Source of the DNA: Sulfurovum sp.
GTDB taxonomy: Bacteria > Campylobacterota > Campylobacteria > Campylobacterales > Sulfurovaceae
Assembly: GCF_015493435.1 (NCBI RefSeq)
Contig: NZ_WGDD01000025.1
Span: 1 to 42,804, forward strand
Direction: 5' to 3'
Length of the DNA stretch: 42,804 nucleotides
The position numbers and the translations under genes were made by a program. The notes below the pieces were generated by a model that was not told where the DNA came from, did not search any database, and saw nothing but the letters and a program-made list of their open reading frames with translations. Below, piece after piece: positions 19,598-27,120 of this stretch. The number at the start of each line of letters is the position of its first letter. Position 1 is the first letter of the stretch.

Positions 19598-20555
19598 TTA
19601 TGTATCCTGTATCTTGAATTTTTGCTATAATTGTATCTATTATTTGTTGTAAACTTCCTTCCCCGAAAGTGATGCCGGCGGCAACTTTGTGCCCTCCCCC
19701 GCCAAAGCAGGCGGCAATGGCATTGACATCTACACCTTTGCTGCGTAGGGAGACACGAATACTGTCCTCAAGCTCCATGGCAAAAAGTGCCACTTCTACG
19801 GTTGCCAGAGAACGTGCATAATCCACAATGCCGTCCATATCGGGTATCGTTGCTCCCGTTGCGCTGATATCTTCTTTGCTTACAGAAAGCACTGCGATCT
19901 GCGCATCAGCATAAAGGCGCAGGCTTCCAAGCGCTCTTTGCAGTATACGCAGCGAACTCAAAGAACGTCTCTGGGTAAAATTGTATGCTGTTTTTGCAGG
20001 GTCAGCTCCCAAAAGAACCATTTCATGTGCTGCTTCAAAAACCCTGGCATTGACACTGTCGGTAGTAAAATAGCGTGTATCTGAAAGCAGTGCTGCATAA
20101 AAACACTCTGCACTTCGGGCAGAAACAGGGAAAATTTTCCTGAAAAGTTCAAATGCAACCTGCGAAGACGAGGCGTATTCCGGAATCACGACATTCAGAG
20201 AACCATACAGATCATTGCTTTTATGGTGGTCAATATTGAGGATATCTCTGTCCGGAAGCATAAATCCGAGTCGCTCGACACTGCCGCAGTCACAGGCAAT
20301 GATCAAACTCTCTTCATAATCGATTTTTTCTTTGATCTTCCCATACCCTGAAAGAAAATCAAGATACTTGGGAAGCACTCTGGAAGCATTCGCTACCTCA
20401 ACCTTTTTGATACCGGCTTCTTTGAGCAGCGTATAGATACCCAGTGCCGTTCCAATGGCATCAGGATCCGGATTGAGATGGGAAAGGATTGTGATTGAAT
20501 CAGCACTTTCTATCTTTTCTTTGACTTCATTACGGGGAAAATATCTGTCATCCAT
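19581..20555 (-). CDS. DHH-family phosphoesterase (NrnA-like)
   Basis: A 324-residue manganese-dependent phosphoesterase of the DHH/DHHA1 type, which hydrolyses short oligonucleotides (nanoRNA), pAp or related substrates. Motif I is SHLNPDPDAIGTALG (about 25-39), with P instead of the common G between the two Asp. Motif III is NIDHHKSND (about 107-115), and the C-terminal GGGGHKVAAGITF (about 287-299) is the DHHA1 substrate loop. It lies 3 bases after nadC and overlaps the M23 gene. The exact substrate is not readable from the sequence; no other oligoribonuclease gene is visible in the window, so degradation of nanoRNA is a reasonable guess. Confidence 0.88.
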   Translation of the reverse strand: MDDRYFPRNEVKEKIESADSITILSHLNPDPDAIGTALGIYTLLKEAGIKKVEVANASRVLPKYLDFLSGYGKIKEKIDYEESLIIACDCGSVERLGFMLPDRDILNIDHHKSNDLYGSLNVVIPEYASSSQVAFELFRKIFPVSARSAECFYAALLSDTRYFTTDSVNARVFEAAHEMVLLGADPAKTAYNFTQRRSLSSLRILQRALGSLRLYADAQIAVLSVSKEDISATGATIPDMDGIVDYARSLATVEVALFAMELEDSIRVSLRSKGVDVNAIAACFGGGGHKVAAGITFGEGSLQQIIDTIIAKIQDTGYINGKKK

Positions 20556-20558
20556 AAA

Positions 20559-21377
20559 CTATTCGACTTTCATGGAGAGGTCTATCCAGTTTGCCTGGTG
20601 AATGATAGCACCCGAAGAGATCGCATCGACACCTGTTTCGGCAATAGCACCAATAGTTTCAAGCGTCACATTACCGCTTGCTTCAAGCAGAATATGGGGG
20701 TAGTTGGCATTTCTGTAGGCAACGACCTCTTTTGTCTTTTCAGAAGACATATTATCGCACATCACAATATCTGCTCCTGCATGCATTGCTTTTTTTACCA
20801 TTTCCAGTGTTTCACACTCTATCTCCACTTTCGAGGTAAACGGGATTTTCTGACGGACTTCCTGCATGAATCCATCCAAGTCATCTATGGTCTTTAAATG
20901 GGTATCTTTCAGCATGAGACAGTCATCCAGCCCCATACGGTGGTTCAGTCCGCCGCCGCATCGGACAGCGTACTTCTCAAACTCCCGCAGCAGCGGTCTT
21001 GTCTTGCGGGTATCAAGCAGTTTGACCCCCGTACCCTCAATCGCTTTGACATACTTTGCCGTCAACGTAGCAATAGAGCTGGCATGAAGCACCATATCCA
21101 GAATAGAACGCTCCAGTGAAAGTATGATTTTGGAATCGCCGGAGATGAACAAAAGTTTTTCTCCTTTGGAAAAAGATTCCCCGTCAGTGACCTTCCATTC
21201 AAGTTTCAAATCATACATCTTTGCAAAAGCATCCACATACTCCTGCCCTGCAAATATCCCGTTACTTTTGGCGACAATATACGCTCGTATAGGCTTTGAA
21301 GTGCTAATACGTGCAAACAAATCACCACGGCCTACATCTTCAGCAACCAAAGCTTTTAAAAATTCTTCTTTTAACAT
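20559..21377 (-). CDS. nadC: quinolinate phosphoribosyltransferase (nicotinate-nucleotide pyrophosphorylase)
   Basis: A 272-residue enzyme that converts quinolinate and PRPP to nicotinate mononucleotide in de novo NAD synthesis. Signatures are LDTRKTRPLLREFEKYAVRCGGGLNHRMGL around residues 119-148, which binds quinolinate and PRPP, then LKDTHL, VEIECETLE with the conserved Glu pair, and DIVMCDNMSSE. AAGGAAAC lies before ATG 21377. It heads the minus-strand block. nadA, the preceding step, is on the same strand about 12 kb upstream; in Helicobacter the two are neighbours as I recall, so the DNA between may be inserted. Confidence 0.96.
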   Translation of the reverse strand: MLKEEFLKALVAEDVGRGDLFARISTSKPIRAYIVAKSNGIFAGQEYVDAFAKMYDLKLEWKVTDGESFSKGEKLLFISGDSKIILSLERSILDMVLHASSIATLTAKYVKAIEGTGVKLLDTRKTRPLLREFEKYAVRCGGGLNHRMGLDDCLMLKDTHLKTIDDLDGFMQEVRQKIPFTSKVEIECETLEMVKKAMHAGADIVMCDNMSSEKTKEVVAYRNANYPHILLEASGNVTLETIGAIAETGVDAISSGAIIHQANWIDLSMKVE

Positions 21378-21453
21378 CTGTTTCCTTTAGGGTCAGGCGC
21401 TGATTATAGCACTGTTTCTTTTTATCTTGTCTTTCTCTTTTGGAAATAGCTAT

Positions 21454-21759
21454 CTAATGCTTTAAATCCTGCAATGCTTCTGCATCCAAAGGCACACCTG
21501 TCATCTTCTGTATATTCTCACAAAAAAGCGCTTCAACAAGTTTTGATTTGTTTGCACAGGCGACGGGTTTGTTTTTGTTCAGTATGACAGAACCCAGTGT
21601 ACAGGGGTACTCTCCCACTTCATTTACGATGTCTGCTTTTACGGGATTTTGTTCTATGTATGAGTGTGTAGTCATATGCTTCATAAAAAGAGAAAGATTC
21701 TCCAGCCAGGTTTTTACCAGCAAATAAAAATGATTTGTTATCAAACAATAGTCATGCAA
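21454..21759 (-). pseudogene. remnant of a REP-associated tyrosine (Y1, IS200-like) transposase
   Basis: A 101-codon fragment whose start resembles the Y1 transposase core (LHDYCLITNHFYLLVKT, where intact relatives read YCLMPNHxHLL). The metal motif HxH is damaged, with Tyr in place of the second His. After FMKHM the sequence jumps to YIEQNPVKADIV, the region just after the catalytic tyrosine helix in intact proteins, so a central block of roughly 35-40 residues is missing. There is no ATG start, and a stop lies three codons further upstream. It is inactive debris of a RAYT-type element at the edge of the accessory block, next to nadC. Confidence 0.75.
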
Positions 21760-21872
21760 AACAACCCTTCAATGCCTAACTTCTCTATACTACCTCTTTC
21801 TCTTTTCGTAGCCAAACGATACCTATTGTAGAGACAAAATCTAAAATATATCACGGTTCCAATGGTAGACTT

Positions 21873-21918
21873 AGTATTATTTCTACTAATACTTAGGTAA
21901 TACTCTTTTTGATACAAT
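21873..21918 (+). promoter_or_regulatory. TAATACT direct repeat and -10 box upstream of cytochrome gene
   Basis: TAATACT occurs at 21887-21893 and 21898-21904, an 11-base period, and the first copy also forms an inverted repeat with AGTATTA at 21873-21879. A -10-like TACAAT follows at 21913-21918, with no good -35 box at the right distance, so the repeats cover the -35 position. This is the usual layout of promoters activated by OmpR/PhoB-type regulators. The regulator encoded at 24.2 kb is the obvious candidate, by inference. Confidence 0.45.
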
Positions 21919-22009
21919 TAATTCTGTATGGAAATGATTAAATGATAGTAGGTGCTATACATACAGATAGTGTCTACAATCCAACCAAAAAATTATGAAA
22001 AGGATTGCG

Positions 22010-23968
22010 ATGAAAAGTATATTATTAAGTATATCACTTTTATCTTTTATAGGTTTACAAACACTTCATGCAGATGATCATGGAGATAAACATAAGACCT
22101 ATAAATTAAAAGTAAAACACGTACAAACAGGAACAGAGGTGGTGGTCAGGTGTAACAATGGCTACTATGAGAAAAAAACCGCTTCAGAAGAGGAAGACAA
22201 ACTCAAATTTAAAGTTCCAAAAGACGCAACATGTACACTTGAGGTTACAACGGATGAACCTTGTTATAAAAACATGAAGATGATACTAGATGGAGAAAAT
22301 AAAATTGATTTGAAAGATTTCTATACGAAATCATGTGAAGATATACCTTCACCTATGCCTTCACCTACACCCACTCTTCCACCTGATACAAATACTACAC
22401 CTCCAATGAATGGTAATTACATGCTCACCGCATGGAATGACTTAGGAATGCACTGTATGGACGGGAATGATTTTTCTGTATTCTCTGTACTTCCTCCATA
22501 CAATAACCTTCATGCACAACTCAAAGATAAAAATGGAGATTTGATCACTTCAGGTGTCACATTAACGTATCAAGCTACCACAGGAACAGATGGTCAAATC
22601 AATACTTCAAGTAGCGATAAGACTAATTTCTGGGACTTTAGCAATAAGCTCTTTCCAAATTCAAACCTTCAACCCGATGTTGGTCTACTTGGTAACAAAA
22701 CACCAAGTACTACACCACAGGCCTTGACATTTGATACCAAAGAAAAATGGTGGAAAGCAGAAGGTTTACCCCTTACCCCTTACAATGACAATGGGAGTAA
22801 AAATTACTATCCACTTATAAAAGTTACAGCTAAAGATAGTACAGGAAAGGTACTTGCCACAGCTAAAGTTGTACTACCTATCAGTGATGAAATGGATTGT
22901 AAGCGTTGTCACGCAACAAATTCACTTTCACCGAAAGCAAAACCAAATGCAGGATGGGTTGCTGACACAGACCCGGAAAAAGACTTCAAATTGAACGTAC
23001 TGCGTCTGCATGATGAACGTATGCCAAATGCAGTCAAAGATCATATGGCATCACTTAATGCAAAAGGATACACTTATGATGCCAAAGGACTTGAAGCAAC
23101 TGCAAGAACAGGCACACCTATCTTATGTGCAGCATGTCACAGTTCAAATGCACTGCCAGGTACAGGTGTAGATAATATTAAAGCTTTTACCACAGCTATT
23201 CATAGTTACCATGCTAAAGTCATCGATCCATATACTAACTTGACAATGAATGACAGTACCAACAGAGGTGCATGTTATGCTTGTCACCCAGGAGCAACAA
23301 CCAAGTGTCTCAGAGGTGCTATGGGAGATGCCAAAGATACAAACGGACAAAATATTATGCAGTGTCAAAGCTGCCATGGGCATATGAGCAATGTAGGAAA
23401 TGCCAACAGAAAAGGTTGGTTAGATCTACCAAACTGTCAAGCATGTCACCACAACGGTGTACGTGAAACATCGGCGATTGATCCAGCGACAAATACACTC
23501 AGACATGTGATAGACACAAAATTTGCAACCAATCTTAATACACCTGCGAGTGGCATAAGTCTTTACAGATTTAGTACAGGCCATGGTAAGTTACAATGTG
23601 AAGCCTGTCACGGTGCCACACATGCCATCTATCCTGCACACAATGCTGACAATATCTTAAGTGAAGGAATCCAGGGACATACAGGCACCATCGCAGAATG
23701 TGCTTCTTGTCACACCAGTGTACCAAACACAATTACAGGTGGACCTCACGGTATGCACCCCGTTGGACAGTCTTGGGTCAGCAGTCATAAACATGTGGCA
23801 GAAAAAAACCCAACACAATGTAAAGTCTGTCACGGACAAAACTACAGAGGGTCTGGCCTTTCTGAAATGTTCACAACACGTACACTCAGTGTTGAACATG
23901 GAAGTAAAACACTTCAAAAAGACCATCAGGTCTCTTGTTATGACTGTCATAATGGCCCAAATCCTTAA
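22010..23968 (+). CDS. secreted nine-haem c-type cytochrome with LGMHC domain
   Basis: A 652-residue exported multihaem cytochrome. I start at ATG 22010, with AAAAGGAT before it, because a Sec signal peptide (KSILLSISLLSFIGLQTLHA) follows. Residues about 22-105 form a small beta domain with three or four Cys, then a Pro/Thr-rich linker. A distinctive domain from about 128 begins YMLTAWNDLGMHCMDGNDF and runs to about 290. Nine CxxCH haem sites follow (about residues 297-647): CKRCH, CAACH, CYACH, CQSCH, CQACH, CEACH, CASCH, CKVCH, CYDCH. There are no longer-spaced haem motifs of the sulphite or nitrite reductase kind. It is a clear paralogue of the lipoprotein cytochrome encoded 3 kb away on the other strand, but is more AT-rich. 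An electron-transfer role is likely; the substrate is unknown. Confidence 0.88.
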   Translation: MKSILLSISLLSFIGLQTLHADDHGDKHKTYKLKVKHVQTGTEVVVRCNNGYYEKKTASEEEDKLKFKVPKDATCTLEVTTDEPCYKNMKMILDGENKIDLKDFYTKSCEDIPSPMPSPTPTLPPDTNTTPPMNGNYMLTAWNDLGMHCMDGNDFSVFSVLPPYNNLHAQLKDKNGDLITSGVTLTYQATTGTDGQINTSSSDKTNFWDFSNKLFPNSNLQPDVGLLGNKTPSTTPQALTFDTKEKWWKAEGLPLTPYNDNGSKNYYPLIKVTAKDSTGKVLATAKVVLPISDEMDCKRCHATNSLSPKAKPNAGWVADTDPEKDFKLNVLRLHDERMPNAVKDHMASLNAKGYTYDAKGLEATARTGTPILCAACHSSNALPGTGVDNIKAFTTAIHSYHAKVIDPYTNLTMNDSTNRGACYACHPGATTKCLRGAMGDAKDTNGQNIMQCQSCHGHMSNVGNANRKGWLDLPNCQACHHNGVRETSAIDPATNTLRHVIDTKFATNLNTPASGISLYRFSTGHGKLQCEACHGATHAIYPAHNADNILSEGIQGHTGTIAECASCHTSVPNTITGGPHGMHPVGQSWVSSHKHVAEKNPTQCKVCHGQNYRGSGLSEMFTTRTLSVEHGSKTLQKDHQVSCYDCHNGPNP

Positions 23969-23984
23969 GAAGCATAGACTTCTT
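23967..23984 (+). terminator. weak hairpin at end of cytochrome gene
   Basis: AAGAAG (23967-23972), overlapping the stop codon, pairs with CTTCTT (23979-23984) across a 6-base loop and is followed by tt. It is AT-rich and weak, but it is the only terminator-like element before the two-component genes. Confidence 0.35.
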
Positions 23985-24084
23985 TTACTTCAATGAGTAG
24001 GTAAGATTAGTCTCCTGCCTGCCCATTTCATTAAACAGAGTAAAGATACTCTTATTGCCGATTTGTCCAATCCGAACGCTATAA

Positions 24085-24198
24085 CTGGCAAATATTGCTC
24101 ACATTAAAAATATTGCCAAGGAGAATAAGGATATACTCACTATTATTAATCTATTGCGTGGTTGCACTCAAAAGAGCTTTGGTTTATATGCGAATTGA
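24085..24198 (+). other. short open tail, possible decayed gene end
   Basis: Between the cytochrome stop and the response regulator there is a 38-codon open stretch running from just after a TAA to a TGA. It encodes a protein-like segment including NIAHIKNIAKENKDILTIIN and ending KSFGLYAN, without its own start or ribosome site. It looks like the C-terminal tail of a lost gene, perhaps a transposase. I do not recognise the family securely. The rest of this 256-base gap shows only the -10-like TATAAT at 24205-24210. Confidence 0.25.
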
Positions 24199-24224
24199 GT
24201 TACTTATAATTAAGGGATAGACAA

Positions 24225-24851
24225 ATGAAACTCCTTCTGCTGGAAGATGACCAGATATTGAGTGAAACACTGGAAGATTTTTTGCTCAGAGCCGGCTATG
24301 AGGTAGACCTGGCTTTGAGTGAAGAAGAAGCAGAAGAGTTAACCTTTGCCAGGAAGTATGACCTCTATCTTTTCGATATCAATCTCCCTACCGGCAACGG
24401 TCTGGATTTCCTGCGTGCGCTTCGCCATGCGGAAGATGAAACCCCCACCATATTCATTACCGCATTGACCGATATGAACTCTATGGCCCGTGGCTTTGAA
24501 CTTGATGCGATCGACTACATTAAAAAACCTTTTGAACCCGAAGAACTGCTGATACGCCTCAAGGCAAAATTCAAAGATGATCTTCTGTATTATGATGACA
24601 TACAGTACGATCCGAAGAACAATATACTGCGTAAAGCGGGAGAGGTCGTGCATATAGGGAAAGTTCCCTGTCGGGTCTTTGTCACACTGCTGAAGCATAG
24701 GGGCAATGTCGTCACACAGGAGATACTCTTTGAATGTCTTGAACACCCTTCGGGCAATGCGCTCAGGGTAGCCATTAACAAAGTGAAACAGAAGCTGGAT
24801 ATAGAGATCACCAATATCCGGGGAGAAGGATATATGCTTGAAGCGGTATGA
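24225..24851 (+). CDS. OmpR-family response regulator
   Basis: A 208-residue DNA-binding regulator. The receiver domain (about 1-115) has the acidic pocket LLEDD at about 6-9, the phosphoacceptor Asp51 in LFDINLP, a Thr in FITALTD and the conserved Lys in YIKKPFEPEELL, so it should accept phosphate normally. The C-terminal winged helix (about 120-208) ends in NKVKQKLDIEITNIRGEGYML, a typical recognition helix and wing. A TATAAT at 24205-24210 may be the -10 box, with a very short leader. It overlaps the sensor kinase gene by 14 bases. Being flanked by cytochrome genes, it probably controls them and the outer-membrane protein downstream. Confidence 0.93.
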   Translation: MKLLLLEDDQILSETLEDFLLRAGYEVDLALSEEEAEELTFARKYDLYLFDINLPTGNGLDFLRALRHAEDETPTIFITALTDMNSMARGFELDAIDYIKKPFEPEELLIRLKAKFKDDLLYYDDIQYDPKNNILRKAGEVVHIGKVPCRVFVTLLKHRGNVVTQEILFECLEHPSGNALRVAINKVKQKLDIEITNIRGEGYMLEAV

Positions 24852-25893
24852 AAAAGAATCACTCCTTAAAAACTTCTTTGTTTTCTTCTCTTTACTGGAA
24901 ATACTGCTGATCCTGCTTTTTACGGAGTTGTACCGTACAGAGAAGAGAGAATACCACCAAACACTTTTTCAAACGATGCAGGTGTGCAGTTACACATTGG
25001 AGTGTGAACAGTTCACGTTCGACTTTGTATCTAAAGAGAGCGGAAAGCCCAATACCCTATACGGAGAAAATGAACTCTACAGCTATTTTCAGATCCCCAA
25101 GTCGGACAAATTCTATATCAAAATCGCCTACCCTCCCGGTTCGTTACAGGCAGACATGCGAAAAATCATCTCTACGCTACTTGTCAAGTTCGTTCTGGCA
25201 ACACTGCTTTTGCTTCTGCTGGCACTCTTTTTCACTTTTTACAGTCTGAGGCCCATCAGGAAAGCGCTGCATCTGAATGACGAGTTCGTCAAAGACATAC
25301 TGCATGACTTCAACACGCCTGTTACCTCTATGATGCTTAATCTAAGAATGTTCAAAGAAGAGTGCGGGGAAAATATTTTTGTAAAAAGGATCTCCCACAG
25401 TATCGATACACTGCTTTTTTTGCAGAACAACCTCAAGAGCTTTCTGTATCATTCTCCTGTACAGAGCAGTGAAGTGAATATTGCCGGTTTAGCTGAAGAG
25501 CGTATGCAGTTGATGTCGAATGCCTATCCAAAAATATCCTTCTCCTTTATGCGAGGGAATATGCTTTTGAAGGCGACACAGCCTGAACTTCTTGCCCGGA
25601 TCCTTGACAACCTTTTGAGTAACGCTGCCAAATATAACAAAAGTGACGGGAAAGTGACAGTAAGGGTGGCAGGAGAGACGATTACTATCGAAGATACGGG
25701 CAAGGGCATCGAGAATGTAGACAAGGTGATGCAGCGTTACTACAAGGAACAGGAGCGCGGTCTTGGTATCGGGCTGCATATTGTTAAAAAGCTGGTCACG
25801 GAGCTGGGTATTGGAATGCGGATAAACTCCCACAAAAGCAAAGGTACAACAATAGTACTGGATTTCAGGAATCTTCCGGAGAAGCATACATGA
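24838..25893 (+). CDS. membrane sensor histidine kinase
   Basis: A 351-residue partner of the regulator just upstream. Two membrane segments (about 12-30 and 112-135) enclose a periplasmic sensor of about 80 residues that contains a C-x5-C pair (Cys50, Cys56) in VCSYTLECEQF. The phosphoacceptor His156 lies in KDILHDFNTPVTS, a variant H box. The ATPase domain has N box DNLLSNAAKYN (about 255), DTGKGI and GLGIGLHIVKKL, and ends in KGTTIVLDF. The start is apparently TTG at 24838, with GGAGAAGG about 8 bases before it, inside the regulator gene. The Cys pair is a candidate redox or metal sensor, by inference. Confidence 0.9.
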   Translation: MKRYEKESLLKNFFVFFSLLEILLILLFTELYRTEKREYHQTLFQTMQVCSYTLECEQFTFDFVSKESGKPNTLYGENELYSYFQIPKSDKFYIKIAYPPGSLQADMRKIISTLLVKFVLATLLLLLLALFFTFYSLRPIRKALHLNDEFVKDILHDFNTPVTSMMLNLRMFKEECGENIFVKRISHSIDTLLFLQNNLKSFLYHSPVQSSEVNIAGLAEERMQLMSNAYPKISFSFMRGNMLLKATQPELLARILDNLLSNAAKYNKSDGKVTVRVAGETITIEDTGKGIENVDKVMQRYYKEQERGLGIGLHIVKKLVTELGIGMRINSHKSKGTTIVLDFRNLPEKHT

Positions 25894-26240
25894 GAGCTGT
25901 GATCGTTGCGTTGTACATTACGCTGTACAGTGTGCCGCTTTGGGCAAAGAGTATAGATACCCAGATAGAAGCCATACAGAAAGCGCCCGTCAAGGAACGT
26001 TTCAAGCTGATGAATGCTCTCAAAAAGCGTCTGGTTAGGATGAAAGAGAAGGAACGGATCGAAGCACTTTCCCAACTGCGTTCAAGCACGAAAAGCAAAA
26101 GTGCGAAAAAGGCTATTGAAAAAGTGGAGAAAGATACAAAACGTATCTCAAGAGAGCATTTGGAGAATGAGATGGAGAGTCACATAGAAAACGAGGTAGA
26201 GGAGAACAATGCCGACCATAAAGGAGGTGATGATGATTAA
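25890..26240 (+). CDS. small secreted helical protein in two-component operon
   Basis: A 116-residue protein with a Sec signal peptide (about 1-19, ending PLWA) and a mature part that is almost entirely charged helix: IQKAPVKERFKLMNALKKRLVRMKEKERIEAL, then Ser/Lys-rich, then an acidic tail with HLENEMESHIENEVEENN. No Cys, no known domain. Its start overlaps the kinase stop (ATGA), with GGAG upstream, so it is translated with the sensor. By position and shape it could be a periplasmic accessory of the kinase, in the way CpxP, Spy or ZraP act, but the LTxxQ signature of that family is absent. Function unknown. Confidence 0.7.
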   Translation: MRAVIVALYITLYSVPLWAKSIDTQIEAIQKAPVKERFKLMNALKKRLVRMKEKERIEALSQLRSSTKSKSAKKAIEKVEKDTKRISREHLENEMESHIENEVEENNADHKGGDDD

Positions 26241-27042
26241 ACCGTTTTGTATAGCACTTTTGCTGACAGGGAGCCTATGTGCCAAGGAGATCACCGATAT
26301 GGATTTTGACGGTGTTCCGGATACACTTGACGAATGTCCGAATACCCCCTTTCTCCACCAGGTGAATGCCAGGGGATGTACGACGGTGGAATTGAGGCTT
26401 CCGGACGAAACCGACCATGACAGCATGACCATGACCCTTTCGAGCGGATATCAGAACAACGATGACCTGCCGAGCTATCTGAAGCAGTACAGAACCAAAG
26501 TGCAGCTCAACTACTACCACAATGACTGGGCCTACTCTGTCCGTACTTCCTACAATGCAAGAGAAGAGAATGAGGGCTTTGGCGATACGACACTCAAGGT
26601 CAGAAAACGTTTCAGTCCGAGTGATGACCTTCGACTCAATCTTGGCGTAGGGATTAAACTGCCGACCTATGACTATCCGGGTAACAGGACGGACTACAAG
26701 CTTTACAGTTCACTCTATTACTATCCTGCGGAAGGCCTTTCCTTTTTTGGAGGGTTCAATTATACTTTTATACAGGACAAAGAGGTTATGGGTCCACTGC
26801 AGAACAAAAGTAATTTCTTTGTGGGTACAGGGTATTTTTTCACGCATAGTCTCTATGCCAATCTGGGGTATGCCTATGAACAGAGCAAATATGTGGATGA
26901 ACATTCGGAACATTCTCTGTCAGTAACACTTTTTTACCAGATCACAGCTGAATGGTTCACTTCGGTATACTACAAACAGGACATTATGGATGAAGATTTC
27001 CATGATGAATTTTATTTCAACCTGGGATACAAGTTTTGGTAG
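26233..27042 (+). CDS. outer-membrane barrel with thrombospondin type 3 calcium motif
   Basis: About 269 residues. I choose ATG 26233, which has AGGAGG 5 bases upstream; an adjacent in-frame ATG at 26230 is closer. A signal peptide (IKPFCIALLLTGSLCA) is followed at once by DMDFDGVPDTLDECPNTPF, one thrombospondin type 3 / OmpA-linker calcium-binding repeat with its Cys partner in ARGC. The rest alternates as beta strands with many Tyr and Trp (KVQLNYYHNDWAYSVRTSY, LRLNLGVGIKLP, ANLGYAYEQS) and ends in NLGYKFW, a terminal aromatic residue typical of barrels. It overlaps the small helical gene by 8 bases, so it is in the two-component operon. It could be a porin or surface partner for the cytochromes; this is inference. 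Confidence 0.8.
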   Translation: MIKPFCIALLLTGSLCAKEITDMDFDGVPDTLDECPNTPFLHQVNARGCTTVELRLPDETDHDSMTMTLSSGYQNNDDLPSYLKQYRTKVQLNYYHNDWAYSVRTSYNAREENEGFGDTTLKVRKRFSPSDDLRLNLGVGIKLPTYDYPGNRTDYKLYSSLYYYPAEGLSFFGGFNYTFIQDKEVMGPLQNKSNFFVGTGYFFTHSLYANLGYAYEQSKYVDEHSEHSLSVTLFYQITAEWFTSVYYKQDIMDEDFHDEFYFNLGYKFW

Positions 27043-27120
27043 GGTATCTAAAAAATGATAGAGAGGACAGAGTGAAGGGTAAAGAGAACCTTAACCCTTC
27101 CGGAGGGAGGGAACGGAGTG

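Noticed and set aside
27060-27120. Pyrimidine/purine stretch ccttccggagggagg as a bidirectional terminator between the convergent genes
   Set aside because: The two halves do not pair properly and no T run follows on either strand.
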